A stretch of DNA of 62,166 bases from Acidimicrobiaceae bacterium (lineage in GTDB: Bacteria > Actinomycetota > Acidimicrobiia > Acidimicrobiales > RAAP-2), in contig DAIDKS010000004.1 in assembly GCA_027449885.1 (NCBI GenBank), forward strand, positions 1 through 62,166, in the 5' to 3' direction. The notes beneath the pieces are model-generated. The model was not told where the DNA came from. It made no database searches and saw only the letters and a list, made by a program, of their open reading frames with translations. A program made the position numbers and the translations under genes. Within the stretch, counting starts at the first letter, position 1. Every line of letters begins with the position of its first letter. This document shows positions 6,725 through 18,492 of the stretch, in pieces.

Positions 6725-9700
6725 ATGATGATGACCTCTCTCTTCGACCCCCTCAACTTTCGCGACGCCTGCGGCGTCGGGATGGTCGCGGACCTCACGG
6801 CCCAGCCCTCCCACCGCACCATCGACGACGCGCTGACGATTCTCGAGAGCCTGGAGCACCGCGGTGCATCGGGCGCCGACCCCGACTCCGGCGATGGCGC
6901 GGGGATCATGATGCAGATCCCTCACGCCGCCGTTCGGAGCTGGTTCGACGACACGCTGGAGGAGGGCTCCTACGGGCTCGCCCACTGGATGATCCCTCGA
7001 GGCACCGACCCCGCGGCGCTCGACGCGGCGGTCGCGAGCGCCGCGGGCCGACTCGACCTGCACGTGGCGGGTCGCCGCGTGACCCCCACCGACGGCTCGA
7101 TGCTCGGACCGACCTCTCGCGACAGCGAGCCCCTCTTCGTGATGCACGCCCTCGTTCCCCGTCACCCGACGACGCGCCCGGCCCTCGAGCGGGCCCTCTA
7201 CGCCCTACGGCGACTCGTCGAGCGCGGCGTGGACGTCTACGGGGCCTCCTGCTCGTCTCGCACCCTCATCTACAAGGGGATGCTCACCTCGCCCCAGTTG
7301 CGGCGCTACTTCGCGGACTTCGCCGATCCGCGACTCGAGTCGGCCGTGGCCCTGGTTCACAGCCGCTTCTCCACCAACACGCTGCCGCGCTGGGAACTCG
7401 CCCAGCCCTTCCACTTCGTGGCCCACAACGGCGAGATCAACACGATCCGCGGGAACCGCAACTGGATCACGGCCCGCGAGACCACCCTGAGCGCCCCCGA
7501 GATCCCCGTGGGCCTCGCCGAGATCGCCCCGATCATCACCGAGTCGATGAGTGACTCGGCCAGCTTCGACGAGGTCGTCGAGCTACTGGTGCACGCGGGT
7601 CGCTCGCTGCCCCACAGCGTCCTGATGATGATCCCCGAGGCCTGGGAGCGATCGACGGCGATGGACGCTGCTCGCCGAGACTTCTACCGCTACCACGCCG
7701 CCCTCATGGAGCCCTGGGACGGGCCCGCGTCGATGAGCTTCTGCGACGGAACGGTCGTGGGGGCGGTCCTCGACCGCAACGGGCTGCGACCGGCCCGCTA
7801 CTGGGTCACCGACGACGACCGGGTCATCTTGGCGAGCGAGGTCGGCGTCCTCCCGGTCCCGCCCGCCTCGGTCGTCCGCAAGGGTCGGCTCCAGCCCGGT
7901 CGCATCTTCCTCGTCGACCTCGACGCCGGACGCATCGTCGACGACGACGAGGTGAAGTCGGCCCTCGCGGCCCGCGCCCCCTACGGGGACTGGCTCGACC
8001 AGGAGCAGCGCTCCCTCGACGAGCTGCCCACTCCCTCGATCCTGCTGCCCAGCTACGCCTCGGTCCGTCAACGCCAGCTGGCCTTCGGCTACAGCGACGA
8101 GGACCTCCGACTGATCGTGCGCCACATGGCCCGGGTCGGCGAGGAGCCCATCGGATCGATGGGCTCCGACACTCCGCCCGCCGTTCTCTCCACGCGTCCG
8201 CGCAGCGTCTTCGACTACTTCAGCCAACTCTTCGCCCAGGTGACGAACCCCCCGCTCGACGCGATCCGCGAGGAGCTCGTCACGGCGACGCGCGTCACCA
8301 TCGGGGGCGAGGACAACCTCCTCAGCGAGAGTCCGGCGCACTGTCACCAGATCGTCCTCGCGACGCCGGTGCTGACCAACGAGGACCTCGCGAAGCTGCG
8401 CTACATCGACGAGAGCGACCGCGTCTCGGGATTCACCCCGGTGACCCTCGACGGCCTCTTCCCGGCTCGCGGCGACGCGCCGGCGGGCGAGCGGTTGGCC
8501 GCCGCGATCGACGAGCTCGGCGAGCGCGTCGTCGCGGCCATACGAGGTGGCGCCAACCTCGTCATCCTCTCCGACCGCAACGCGACCGCCGAACGGGCGG
8601 CCATCCCGAGCCTGCTCCTCGTCGCCTCGGTGCACCACCGCCTCGTCGCGGAGCACCTGCGGACCCGCGCGGCCCTGGTCGTCGAGGCCGGCGACGTGCG
8701 CGAGGTCCACCACGTCGCGCTCCTGCTGGGCTTTGGAGCCTCCGCCGTCTGCCCCTATCTCGCCTACGAGACGATCGACGCCCTCGTGGAACGGGGCGAG
8801 ATCGACGCGGCGGCCGCGGGAGCCGGTCGCTACCAGTACGCGAAGGCGCTCACCAAGGGCCTCGTGAAGGTCATGTCCAAGATGGGCGTGAGCACCGTGG
8901 CGAGCTACGTCGGCAGCCAGCTCTTCGAGGCGACCGGCCTCGGCGATGACGTCCTGCGACGCTACTTCCCGGACCTGCGATCCCCCGTCGGGGGAGCGGA
9001 CCTCGCACGACTGGCCCAGGACGTCCTCACGTGGCACCGCGAGGCCCACCGACACCCCGACGACGCCCTCGCCGACGTCGGCGAGTACCAGTGGCGCCGC
9101 GACGGGGAGATCCACCTCTTCAATCCCCACACCGTCCAGAAGCTCCAGCACGCGACCCGCACGGGACGCTACGACATCTTCCGCGAGTACTCCCGTCTCG
9201 TCGACGACCAGGACCGGGGGCGGGTGACGTTGCGATCCCTACTCGACCTCGTCGACGCGGCCGATCCCGTCCCCCTCGACGAGGTCGAGCCGGCCCGTTC
9301 GATCCTGGCGCGCTTCTCCACGGGTGCCATGTCGTACGGATCCATCAGCGAGGAGGCGCACACCACCCTCGCCGTCGCCATGAACCGGTTGGGCGCCAAG
9401 TCCAATACCGGTGAGGGGGGCGAGGACGAGGACCGATTCGACGTGAGTGACGCGCGCCACAATCGTCGCTCGGCGATCAAGCAGGTGGCGTCGGGGCGCT
9501 TCGGCGTGACGATGAGCTACCTCGTCAACGCCGACGACCTCCAGATCAAGATGGCCCAGGGGGCGAAGCCCGGGGAAGGCGGACAGCTTCCCGGCACGAA
9601 GGTGTACCCCTGGATCGCCGCCACGCGCCACTCCACGCCCGGCGTGGGACTGATCTCGCCGCCGCCCCACCACGACATCTACTCGATCGAGGACCTCAAG

Positions 9701-11161
9701 CAGCTCATCTACGACCTGAAGAACGCGAACGACGCGGCGCGCATCCACGTCAAGCTGGTGAGCGAGCAGGGCGTGGGCACCATCGCCGCCGGCGTCGCGA
9801 AGGCGCACGCCGACGTCATCCTCATCTCGGGTCACGACGGCGGGACGGGGGCCGCCCCCCTCACCTCGCTCAAGCACGCGGGGACGCCGTGGGAGATCGG
9901 TCTCGCCGAGGCCCACCAGACCCTCGCCGCGAACGGCCTGCGCTCTCGGGTGACGCTGCAGGTCGACGGGCAGCTGAAGACCGGCCGCGACGTCGTGATC
10001 GCGGCCCTGCTCGGCGCCGAGGAGTTCGGATTCGCCACCGCACCCCTCGTCGTGTCGGGCTGCGTCATGATGCGGGTCTGCCACCTCGACACCTGCCCCG
10101 TGGGCATCGCGACCCAGAACCCGGAGCTGCGCCAACGCTTCACGGGCCGCCCCGAGTTCGTCGAGAACTTCTTCCAGTTCGTCGCCGAGGAGGTCCGCGA
10201 GATCCTCAGCCGGATCGGGGCACGCTCGCTCGACGAGGTCATCGGTGATGCGACGCGGTTGCGCATGCGCACCGTCGACGACGCACGAGGGGTGCACCTC
10301 GAGCGACTCCTGCAGACGACCCCACCTGATCAGCGCCGCCGCACGATGGCCCAGGACCACGAACTCGACGGGGCCCTGGACCACGCCTTCCGCGACGACG
10401 CACTCGCCGCCGTCGCCGCGGGGAGGCGGTTCGACTACTCGGGACCGGTCACGAACGTCCACCGGGCCGTCGGGACCCTCACCGGCAGCGCCCTCACGCG
10501 CGCCCTCGGGGCGCGACGACTCGAGGACGACACCGTGGTGCTGCGCCTGCACGGGTCGGCGGGACAGAGCCTCGGGGCGTTCCTACCCGCGGGGATGACC
10601 ATCGAGCTCGTCGGCGACGCCAACGACTACGTGGGCAAGGGGCTCTCGGGCGGGCGACTGATCGTCCGCCCCGCCCCCGGAGCCCACCTCGACGTGCGAC
10701 GCGACGTCATCGCCGGGAACGTCATCGGCTACGGGGCGACCAGCGGCGAGATCTTCCTCGCCGGCGTCGTGGGAGAGCGCTGCGGGGTGCGCAACTCCGG
10801 CGCGACGATCGTCGTCGAGGGTGCCGGGGACCACGCGGCCGAGTACATGACCGGGGGGGTGCTCGTGGTGCTCGGCCCCGTGGGTCGCAACCTCGCCGCC
10901 GGCATGTCGGGGGGCACCCTCTACCTGCACGATCCGGACGGGCGCGCCCACGACGTGTTGAGCGCCGGGGTCTACGAGACCGACCCCCTCGAGTACGAGG
11001 ACGACGAGCGTCTCCGAGAGCTGCTCACCCGCTACCACGAGGCGACGGGCTCGCCGACGGCCCGCGCGTTGCTCGACGACTGGCGGCGGCGCCGCATGGA
11101 GTTCCTGCGGATCGAGACCTCGGAGTACCAGCGAGCACGGGATGGTCAGCGCAATGGGTAA
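6725..11161 (+). CDS. gltB: Glutamate synthase, large subunit
   Basis: A 1478-aa subunit that, with GltD, makes two glutamates from glutamine and 2-oxoglutarate in ammonium assimilation. The class II glutaminase cysteine is Cys16 in RDACGVGMVADL, so a 15-residue propeptide is probably removed. The GOGAT central domain, the FMN domain (GEGGQLPGTKVYPWIAATRH) and the iron-sulfur cysteines in GCVMMRVCHLDTCPVG (about residues 1112-1124) follow, and the GXGXG beta-helix domain ends the protein. Length and order are normal. The start has no strong Shine-Dalgarno. It overlaps gltD by 8 nt. Confidence 0.97.
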   Translation: MMMTSLFDPLNFRDACGVGMVADLTAQPSHRTIDDALTILESLEHRGASGADPDSGDGAGIMMQIPHAAVRSWFDDTLEEGSYGLAHWMIPRGTDPAALDAAVASAAGRLDLHVAGRRVTPTDGSMLGPTSRDSEPLFVMHALVPRHPTTRPALERALYALRRLVERGVDVYGASCSSRTLIYKGMLTSPQLRRYFADFADPRLESAVALVHSRFSTNTLPRWELAQPFHFVAHNGEINTIRGNRNWITARETTLSAPEIPVGLAEIAPIITESMSDSASFDEVVELLVHAGRSLPHSVLMMIPEAWERSTAMDAARRDFYRYHAALMEPWDGPASMSFCDGTVVGAVLDRNGLRPARYWVTDDDRVILASEVGVLPVPPASVVRKGRLQPGRIFLVDLDAGRIVDDDEVKSALAARAPYGDWLDQEQRSLDELPTPSILLPSYASVRQRQLAFGYSDEDLRLIVRHMARVGEEPIGSMGSDTPPAVLSTRPRSVFDYFSQLFAQVTNPPLDAIREELVTATRVTIGGEDNLLSESPAHCHQIVLATPVLTNEDLAKLRYIDESDRVSGFTPVTLDGLFPARGDAPAGERLAAAIDELGERVVAAIRGGANLVILSDRNATAERAAIPSLLLVASVHHRLVAEHLRTRAALVVEAGDVREVHHVALLLGFGASAVCPYLAYETIDALVERGEIDAAAAGAGRYQYAKALTKGLVKVMSKMGVSTVASYVGSQLFEATGLGDDVLRRYFPDLRSPVGGADLARLAQDVLTWHREAHRHPDDALADVGEYQWRRDGEIHLFNPHTVQKLQHATRTGRYDIFREYSRLVDDQDRGRVTLRSLLDLVDAADPVPLDEVEPARSILARFSTGAMSYGSISEEAHTTLAVAMNRLGAKSNTGEGGEDEDRFDVSDARHNRRSAIKQVASGRFGVTMSYLVNADDLQIKMAQGAKPGEGGQLPGTKVYPWIAATRHSTPGVGLISPPPHHDIYSIEDLKQLIYDLKNANDAARIHVKLVSEQGVGTIAAGVAKAHADVILISGHDGGTGAAPLTSLKHAGTPWEIGLAEAHQTLAANGLRSRVTLQVDGQLKTGRDVVIAALLGAEEFGFATAPLVVSGCVMMRVCHLDTCPVGIATQNPELRQRFTGRPEFVENFFQFVAEEVREILSRIGARSLDEVIGDATRLRMRTVDDARGVHLERLLQTTPPDQRRRTMAQDHELDGALDHAFRDDALAAVAAGRRFDYSGPVTNVHRAVGTLTGSALTRALGARRLEDDTVVLRLHGSAGQSLGAFLPAGMTIELVGDANDYVGKGLSGGRLIVRPAPGAHLDVRRDVIAGNVIGYGATSGEIFLAGVVGERCGVRNSGATIVVEGAGDHAAEYMTGGVLVVLGPVGRNLAAGMSGGTLYLHDPDGRAHDVLSAGVYETDPLEYEDDERLRELLTRYHEATGSPTARALLDDWRRRRMEFLRIETSEYQRARDGQRNG

Positions 11162-12581
11162 GCCCACCGGTTTCCTCGAGTTCCCGCGACGGGGCCCGCG
11201 CACCCGCCCCGTCGGGGTGCGCCTCCGCGACTGGCGCGAGGTCTACGAGCCCCAGGCCGACGCCGAGGTCGCCACGCAGGCGGCTCGGTGCATGGACTGC
11301 GGCATCCCGTTCTGCACGCAGGGCTGCCCGCTCGGCAACCGGATTCCCCGCTTCAACGACGCCGTCTGGCGAGAGGCGTGGGAGGAGGCCGCCCCGCTCC
11401 TCTTCGCCACCAACAACTTCCCCGAGTTCACTGGTCGCCTCTGCCCCGCGCCGTGCGAGTCGGCCTGCGTGCTCGGGATCGGGGACGCCCCCGTCACCAT
11501 CGAGCGCATCGAGTACGAGGTGGCCGAGCACGCCTTCGCGCGGGGACTCCCGGTCGGGTCGCCCACGGCCGAGGAGACGGGGTTCCGGGTGGCCGTGGTC
11601 GGCTCGGGACCCGCCGGCCTCGCCGCCGCCGCCCAGCTGCGCGCGGTCGGACACGCCGTGGACGTGCTCGAGCGCCAGGACGCCATCGGCGGACTCCTGC
11701 GCTACGGGATCCCGAACTTCAAGCTCGACAAGGCCGTCCTCGATCGCCGCCTCGACGTCCTGCACGACGCGGGCGTGCGCTTCCGCACGGGTGTCGCGGT
11801 GGGCGAGGGGGGGACCCCCCTCGCCGAGCTGCGTCGGGGCTACGACGCCGTCGTCCTCGCGGTCGGAGCGACCCGCGCCCGACGCATCGACGTTCCCGGC
11901 AGTGACCGCGACGGTGTGGTGCTCGCCATGGAGTACCTGGAGGCGGCCAACCGGGCGTCGAGCACGAACACCCCCTCAGCGATCGACGCCCACGCTCGCC
12001 ACGTCGTCATCCTCGGCGGCGGCGACACCGGGGCCGACTGTCTCGGCACCGCGCACCGCCAGGGTGCCGCGTCGGTCACCCAGATCGAGATCCTGGACCG
12101 TCCCCCCGACGAGCGACCGGCCGATCAGCCCTGGCCCACCATGGCCCGACTGTTCAAGACGACCTCGGCCCACGAAGAGGGCGGCGACCGGCTCTTCGCC
12201 CTCGAGACCCTGAGCGTCGAGGGCGACGGGCGGGTGAGCGGACTGGTGCTCCGCGATCGCGGCAGCGGGGAGGTCGCCACCCTGCGCGCCGACCTGGTGA
12301 TCGTGGCCGCGGGGTTCCTCGGGCCCGAGCTCGGGGTACTGGGCGGGACGAGTGACCGGGCCCGAACCGAGCGCGGGACGATCGCGGTCGACCCGAACTG
12401 GCGCGTCCCCGCCGACGGGTCGGGCGCGCCCGTCTTCGCCTGCGGGGACGGCGTGCGGGGACAGAGCCTGGTCGTGTGGGCGATCGCGGAGGGGCGCAGC
12501 GCGGCGGCGGCCGTCGACCGGACGCTGCGCGGACGCACCGATCTGCCCGCTCCGGTGACCCCCGGCGCCCTCTCCTGGTGA
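11154..12581 (+). CDS. gltD: Glutamate synthase, small subunit
   Basis: This 475-aa FAD/Fe-S subunit supplies electrons from NAD(P)H to GltB. The N-terminus MGKPTGFLEF is characteristic, followed by cysteine clusters in CMDCGIPFCTQGCPLGN and CPAPCESAC that bind 4Fe-4S centres. Two nucleotide-binding folds come next: VVGSGPAGLAAA for FAD and ILGGGDTGADC for NAD(P). The frame is open to an ATG at 11142, but the ATG at 11154 gives the family N-terminus and an 8-nt overlap with the end of gltB, which implies translational coupling. Confidence 0.96.
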   Translation: MGKPTGFLEFPRRGPRTRPVGVRLRDWREVYEPQADAEVATQAARCMDCGIPFCTQGCPLGNRIPRFNDAVWREAWEEAAPLLFATNNFPEFTGRLCPAPCESACVLGIGDAPVTIERIEYEVAEHAFARGLPVGSPTAEETGFRVAVVGSGPAGLAAAAQLRAVGHAVDVLERQDAIGGLLRYGIPNFKLDKAVLDRRLDVLHDAGVRFRTGVAVGEGGTPLAELRRGYDAVVLAVGATRARRIDVPGSDRDGVVLAMEYLEAANRASSTNTPSAIDAHARHVVILGGGDTGADCLGTAHRQGAASVTQIEILDRPPDERPADQPWPTMARLFKTTSAHEEGGDRLFALETLSVEGDGRVSGLVLRDRGSGEVATLRADLVIVAAGFLGPELGVLGGTSDRARTERGTIAVDPNWRVPADGSGAPVFACGDGVRGQSLVVWAIAEGRSAAAAVDRTLRGRTDLPAPVTPGALSW

Positions 12582-12601
12582 GGCGGGGCATTCCCGCTCG
12601 G

Positions 12602-12607
12602 TAGCAT
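12602..12607 (+). promoter_or_regulatory. Candidate -10 box for the acyl-CoA synthetase operon
   Basis: TAGCAT 27 nt upstream of the ATG at 12635. The leader includes an AGGGGG ribosome site. Confidence 0.45.
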
Positions 12608-12634
12608 CGGGCTATCACGAGAGTGAGGGGGACC

Positions 12635-14247
<1,613 letters not shown>

Positions 14248-14251
<4 letters not shown>

Positions 14252-14451
14252 GCGATCTGAACGAGATCGCCGACGCCATCGAGGACGTCGGCCGACGCCT
14301 CGACGAGGCCATCTTCTCCGCCGTGCGGGCCCAGATGCGCGACGCCCACGACGACTCGGCGCGCGAGCTCGAGCGTCGACTCGCCCGTGCTCGGCGGAGC
14401 CTGGTGAAGGCCGCCGCCCTGGTCCGCGACCATCCCGACGTCGTCGAGTGA
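14248..14451 (+). CDS. Small helical protein of unknown function, 67 aa
   Basis: This short gene starts with a GTG overlapping the acyl-CoA synthetase stop (GTGA) and ends overlapping the sirtuin start in the same way. The protein is charged and almost wholly alpha-helical, with heptad-like spacing (EIADAIEDVGRRLDEAIF, then ARELERRLARARRSLVKAA), so it may form a coiled coil or bind a partner. No family is recognised. The double overlap shows it is translated as part of the operon and suggests a role linked to its neighbours. Confidence 0.75.
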
Positions 14452-15251
14452 CCGACCCCCACGGGGCGATCCGCCACGCCGCCGCGGTGATCGAGGACGC
14501 CGCCCGCGTGCTCGTGCTCACGGGGGCGGGGATCTCGACCGCCGCGGGGATCCCCGACTATCGGGGCCCGAACGGACTGTGGACGCGCGACCCGTCGGCC
14601 GAGCGAGCGAGCCGCGCCGACGTCTATCGCTCCGACGCGCTCGTCCGGCGCGCGGCCTGGCGCCGCCTCAGCGATCCCGCCCGGGCGCCCGCGATCCCCA
14701 CCCGGGCCCACTTCGCCCTCGCCCTCGCGGCGGGGCGGGGCGACCTCCTCGGGATCGTGACCCAGAACGTCGACGGCCTGCACCGCGCCGCCGGGACCCC
14801 GCCGGAGCGACTCGTCGAGATCCACGGGCGCCTCGACCGGACTCGCTGCCTGACCTGTGGGGCTCGCGGGCCGACGGACCGCGTCGTCCACCGCGTGCGC
14901 CGCGGGGACCCCGACCCCCGCTGCGAGGAGACGATCGACGCCCGGCCGTGCGGCGGAGTCCTCTCCGTCGACATCGTGCGCTTCGGTGACGCCCTCGATC
15001 CCGCCGACTGGGAGCGCGCCATCGACTGGTTTGCGCGAGCCGACCTCCTCCTCGCCGTGGGCTCGACCCTGAGCGTCCGGCCCGTGGCGCAGCTCGCCGA
15101 CGACCTCGCCCGCTCGGGACGCGACCTCGTCATCGTGAACGCGGAGCCCACCCGGCTCGACGACGTCGCTCGCCTGGTGGTGCGCGGAGACATCGACGAG
15201 ATCGTCCCGTCGCTGCTCGTGCGCGGGACGACGACTAGTCCAGGTCGTTGA
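14448..15251 (+). CDS. NAD-dependent protein deacylase, sirtuin (Sir2/CobB family)
   Basis: A 267-aa sirtuin that removes acyl groups from lysine using NAD. Visible motifs are TGAGIS(T)AAGIPDYRGPNGLW, TQNVDGLH, the catalytic His in EIHG and a zinc site formed by CLTC and a second pair (RCEE...RPCGG). The late NAD-binding segment is AVGSTLSV. It is coupled by GTGA overlap behind an acyl-CoA synthetase and the 67-aa protein. Sirtuins are known to reactivate acyl-CoA synthetases by deacylating the C-terminal lysine, so the operon may encode an enzyme and its own activator (inference). The 3' end overlaps the convergent LOG gene by 17 nt. Confidence 0.93.
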   Translation: MTDPHGAIRHAAAVIEDAARVLVLTGAGISTAAGIPDYRGPNGLWTRDPSAERASRADVYRSDALVRRAAWRRLSDPARAPAIPTRAHFALALAAGRGDLLGIVTQNVDGLHRAAGTPPERLVEIHGRLDRTRCLTCGARGPTDRVVHRVRRGDPDPRCEETIDARPCGGVLSVDIVRFGDALDPADWERAIDWFARADLLLAVGSTLSVRPVAQLADDLARSGRDLVIVNAEPTRLDDVARLVVRGDIDEIVPSLLVRGTTTSPGR

Positions 15252-16212
15252 TCGCGTCGATCAGCCGGCGCAGCTCGACGAACCGGCGACCGTCGAAATC
15301 GAAGGTCACCGACGCACCGGGGCCGACGACGAAGCCCTCTCCGGCCGCGAAGGCCGGCACGACGTCCCTCAGGCGGTCGACCTCGTCGGGGCGCAGGGGA
15401 CGATCGAGATCTATCGTCGCCCGACCGTCACCGCGTCGCACGTCACGGAAGTGTCGGTAGAAGTGCTCGATCGCGGCCCGGGCCCCGTCGACGTCGTGGC
15501 AGAACGCGACGAGTCGGGCGGCGTCGGCCTCGAGGTAGCCGCCGTGGATCACGGCGTCGCGCATGAACTCCCACCACCGCGTCCAGTACTCGCCCCCGGG
15601 CTGGTCCACCAGCACCAGTGGGGCCGGGGTGGTCTTGCCGGTGTGGATCAGCGTGAGGATCTCGAAGGCTTCGTCCATCGTGCCGATCCCACCCGGGAAG
15701 AACGCGAAGGCTCGCGACTCCTTGGTGAGGGCGACCTTGCGGGTGAAGAAGTACTTCATCTCGACGAGTCGGGAGTCCGCGTCGACGTAGGGGTTCGGGG
15801 ACTGCTCGAAGGGCAGAGTGATGTTGACGCCGAGGGCCCCGTCGCGCCCGGCACCCTCCGACGCCGCGGCCATGATGCCCGGTCCCGCGCCCGTGACGAC
15901 CATCCATCCCCGGGCGACCATCTCGGCGGCGAGGTGCCGCGCCTGCTCGTAGAGGGCGCAGCCGGGAGCGACGCGGGCCGAACCGAACACCGTGAGCTTG
16001 GGTCGATCGTGCCAGGGCGAGAAGACGCGGGCGGCGTCGAGCAGCTCACGCATCGACCGCGAGGCGACGGCCAGGTCGCGCACGCCACCACCGGCCCGCG
16101 CCAGGCTGGTGACGTCACCAAGCAGGGTCCGCAGTTCGTCGAGCTGCGCGTCGTCCAGCTCTCGCGCGAGACCGCTGCGCAGGAGGAACTCCTCGACCGA
16201 CGGGTCCGTCAC
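15235..16212 (-). CDS. LOG family (TIGR00730-like) Rossmann-fold protein
   Basis: The 325-aa protein carries FPGGIGTMDEAFEILT, the LOG signature GGxGTxxE, after a Rossmann segment VVTGAGPGIMAAASEGAGRDG. LOG proteins release active cytokinin-type bases from nucleotide 5'-monophosphates. Many bacterial members are general phosphoribohydrolases or nucleotide-binding proteins, and they are often misnamed lysine decarboxylase. The frame is open far upstream, but the GTG at 16212 overlaps the fbiC stop as GTGA and starts the conserved region. Whether this one makes a signalling molecule is unknown. Confidence 0.85.
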   Translation of the reverse strand: MTDPSVEEFLLRSGLARELDDAQLDELRTLLGDVTSLARAGGGVRDLAVASRSMRELLDAARVFSPWHDRPKLTVFGSARVAPGCALYEQARHLAAEMVARGWMVVTGAGPGIMAAASEGAGRDGALGVNITLPFEQSPNPYVDADSRLVEMKYFFTRKVALTKESRAFAFFPGGIGTMDEAFEILTLIHTGKTTPAPLVLVDQPGGEYWTRWWEFMRDAVIHGGYLEADAARLVAFCHDVDGARAAIEHFYRHFRDVRRGDGRATIDLDRPLRPDEVDRLRDVVPAFAAGEGFVVGPGASVTFDFDGRRFVELRRLIDAINDLD

Positions 16213-18464
16213 GGCCGACCGTAGAGCGTGGTGCGCTGCACGAGGGGCCGACCGAGTGGCGCGACGACCTCGGCGAGGGCGCTCGCGTCGAGCTCCTGGC
16301 CGTGGGTTGCGCCGGCCGCGCGGGAGATGTTCTCCTCCATGAGCGTCCCCCCGAGGTCGTTGGCCCCCGACTGGAGGATCCGTCGTACGCCGTCGACGCC
16401 GAGCTTCACCCAGCTCACCTGGATGTTGTCGATCAGCGTCGCGTAGTGGAGCCGAGCGACGGCGTGCATCAGCAGGACTTCCCGGAAGGTGCCGCCCCGG
16501 CGGGCCCGGCCGCGCAGGAAGAGCGGCGTGGCCATGTGGACGAAGGGGAGCGGGACGAACTCCGTGAAGCCCCCCGTCTCCTCCTGCAGGCGACGCGTGA
16601 CCAGTAGGTGATCGGCCCACGCACCGGGATCCTCCACGGCCCCGAACATGATCGTGATGTTCGAGCGCAGTCCGACCCGGTGAGCCGCCCGGTGCACGCT
16701 GATCCACTGCTCCGTGGTGATCTTGTCCGGACAGAGCACCTGTCGCACGTCGTCGCGAAGGATCTCGGCCGCCGTGCCCGGGAGCGTCTTCAGGCCCGCG
16801 TCCCGCAGTCGGGTGAGGTAGGTCTCGAGGTCCTGCTCCGAGCGCCGTGCGCCCTCGAACACCTCGAGCGCGCTGAAGGCGTGGATGTGCATGTCCGGGG
16901 ACGCCGCGTGGACGGCCCGAACGACCTCGAGGTAGTAGTCACCGTCGAAGTTCGGATGGATCCCACCCTGGAGGCAGACCTCGGTCGCCCCGCGCTCTCG
17001 TGCCTCGCGAACCCGCTCGCCGATCTCGTCCAACGTCAGCAGATACGGCTCGCCCCGCAGGTTGAGCGAGAGCGGCCCCTTCGAGAAGGCGCAGAACCGG
17101 CACTTGAACGTGCAGACGTTCGTGTAGTTGATGTTGCGATTGACGACGAAGGTGACGTCGTCGCCCACGCGGTCGCGGCGCACCTCGTCGGCGAGGGTGG
17201 CGATGGCGTCGACGTCGCCCCCGCGCGCGGTGAACAGGGTGATCAGGTCCTCGCGACGGAGCGAGTCACCCGGCGTGTACTGGGTGAGGATGCGTCGCAC
17301 GTCGGGCGTCGTGGTCCCGGTCCGACGGACCGGTGGTTCGGCGTCGGCGCCCGCCACCCAGTCGTCCTCGCGAGCCCGTCCGGTCGCGTCCGAGAGGACT
17401 CGTACCGGCGTGCGCACCGCCTCGTCCAGGAACTGCTCCTCCCGACGCGCGTGCTCGGGATAGATCGTGAGCCGGGGCACGAGGTGCAGGCCCTGGGCCT
17501 CGACCTCGGTCCGCAGGGTCTCGACGGCCGGCCAGGCACGCTCCGGGTTCACGAAGTCGCGCGTCACGGGGGAGATCCCGCCGAAGTCGTCGATCCCGAA
17601 GGCCAGCAGGCCCGCGGGCTCGTCACTCAGGTTGGGCGGGGCCTGGAGGTGGATCTCGGGCGGGAGCAGTAGGCGGGCCGCCGCGATCGCCCAGCGGAAC
17701 TCCTCGGGGTCGGCGGCCGGCGCCTGGGCCATCGCCGTTCGCGCCTTCGGCAGGAAGTTCTGGACGATGACCTCCTGAACGTGCCCGTAGCGCTCGTGCG
17801 AGCGAGCGATCGCGAGCAGCGTCTCGACGCGGTCGGCGCGGCTCTCCCCGATGCCGACGAGGAGCCCCGTGGTGAAGGCGACGCCCAGCTCCCCGGCCGC
17901 GTCGAGCGTGGCCAGTCGCCGCTCCGGGGACTTGTCCGGGGAGAGGCGGTGGGCCGGCACGTCGGCCAACGTCTCCAACATCATCCCCTGCGAGGCCGCC
18001 ACACGCCGGAGCTGGGCCAGCTCGTGGGGGTAGAGGGCCCCCGCGTTGGCGTGGGGGAGCAGCCCGGTCCCCTCGAGCACCATCTGGGCCGCCGCCGCCA
18101 CGTAGTCGACCGTGGAGCGGTAGCCCCGGGCCGCGAGCCATCGCGCCGCCTCGTCGTAGCGCAGTTCGGGTCGCTCGCCCAGGGTGAAGAGCGCCTCGGT
18201 GACGCCCGCCGCCTGCCCTCGTCGCGCGATCTCCATGACCTCGTCGAGGGCGAGGTAGGGCGCCGTCAGGCGCGCGGGGGCCTGCGCGAAGGTGCAGTAG
18301 CCGCAGCGATCGCGACACAGCTGCGTCAGGGGGATGAAGACCTTGGGCGAATAGGTCACCACGTACCCGTGGTGGCGGCGAGCAACGGCGTACGCGTCGG
18401 GCGCGAGCTCCGCCGCCCCCGCCGCGACCAGGTCGGACGTGTTGACGTCCCCGATCAGCGTCAT
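16209..18464 (-). CDS. fbiC: FO synthase, fused CofG-CofH (F420 biosynthesis)
   Basis: A 751-aa protein with two radical-SAM domains that makes the deazaflavin FO, precursor of coenzyme F420. The CofG half comes first with CRDRCGYCTF (CxxxCxxC, about residue 50). The CofH half has CTFKCRFCAF near residue 455. The fused order is the actinobacterial arrangement. The ATG at 18464 lies 6 nt after a TAGGAT hexamer with no Shine-Dalgarno, so the mRNA is probably leaderless. The LOG gene follows by GTGA overlap. This implies the host uses F420-dependent oxidoreductases, none of which is obvious in this window. Confidence 0.95.
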   Translation of the reverse strand: MTLIGDVNTSDLVAAGAAELAPDAYAVARRHHGYVVTYSPKVFIPLTQLCRDRCGYCTFAQAPARLTAPYLALDEVMEIARRGQAAGVTEALFTLGERPELRYDEAARWLAARGYRSTVDYVAAAAQMVLEGTGLLPHANAGALYPHELAQLRRVAASQGMMLETLADVPAHRLSPDKSPERRLATLDAAGELGVAFTTGLLVGIGESRADRVETLLAIARSHERYGHVQEVIVQNFLPKARTAMAQAPAADPEEFRWAIAAARLLLPPEIHLQAPPNLSDEPAGLLAFGIDDFGGISPVTRDFVNPERAWPAVETLRTEVEAQGLHLVPRLTIYPEHARREEQFLDEAVRTPVRVLSDATGRAREDDWVAGADAEPPVRRTGTTTPDVRRILTQYTPGDSLRREDLITLFTARGGDVDAIATLADEVRRDRVGDDVTFVVNRNINYTNVCTFKCRFCAFSKGPLSLNLRGEPYLLTLDEIGERVREARERGATEVCLQGGIHPNFDGDYYLEVVRAVHAASPDMHIHAFSALEVFEGARRSEQDLETYLTRLRDAGLKTLPGTAAEILRDDVRQVLCPDKITTEQWISVHRAAHRVGLRSNITIMFGAVEDPGAWADHLLVTRRLQEETGGFTEFVPLPFVHMATPLFLRGRARRGGTFREVLLMHAVARLHYATLIDNIQVSWVKLGVDGVRRILQSGANDLGGTLMEENISRAAGATHGQELDASALAEVVAPLGRPLVQRTTLYGRP

Positions 18465-18470
18465 GGCCGC

Positions 18471-18476
18471 ATCCTA
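18471..18476 (-). promoter_or_regulatory. Leaderless-type -10 box of fbiC
   Basis: TAGGAT on the minus strand with 6 nt to the ATG at 18464 and no Shine-Dalgarno. Confidence 0.65.
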
Positions 18477-18492
18477 ACGGCCCCGCCGGGGC

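Noticed and set aside
7583..9151. A 522-codon open frame on the strand opposite gltB
   Set aside because: It lies wholly within the certain gltB gene. Its composition is what codon-biased GC-rich DNA gives on the opposite strand, and no protein motif or start signals are visible.
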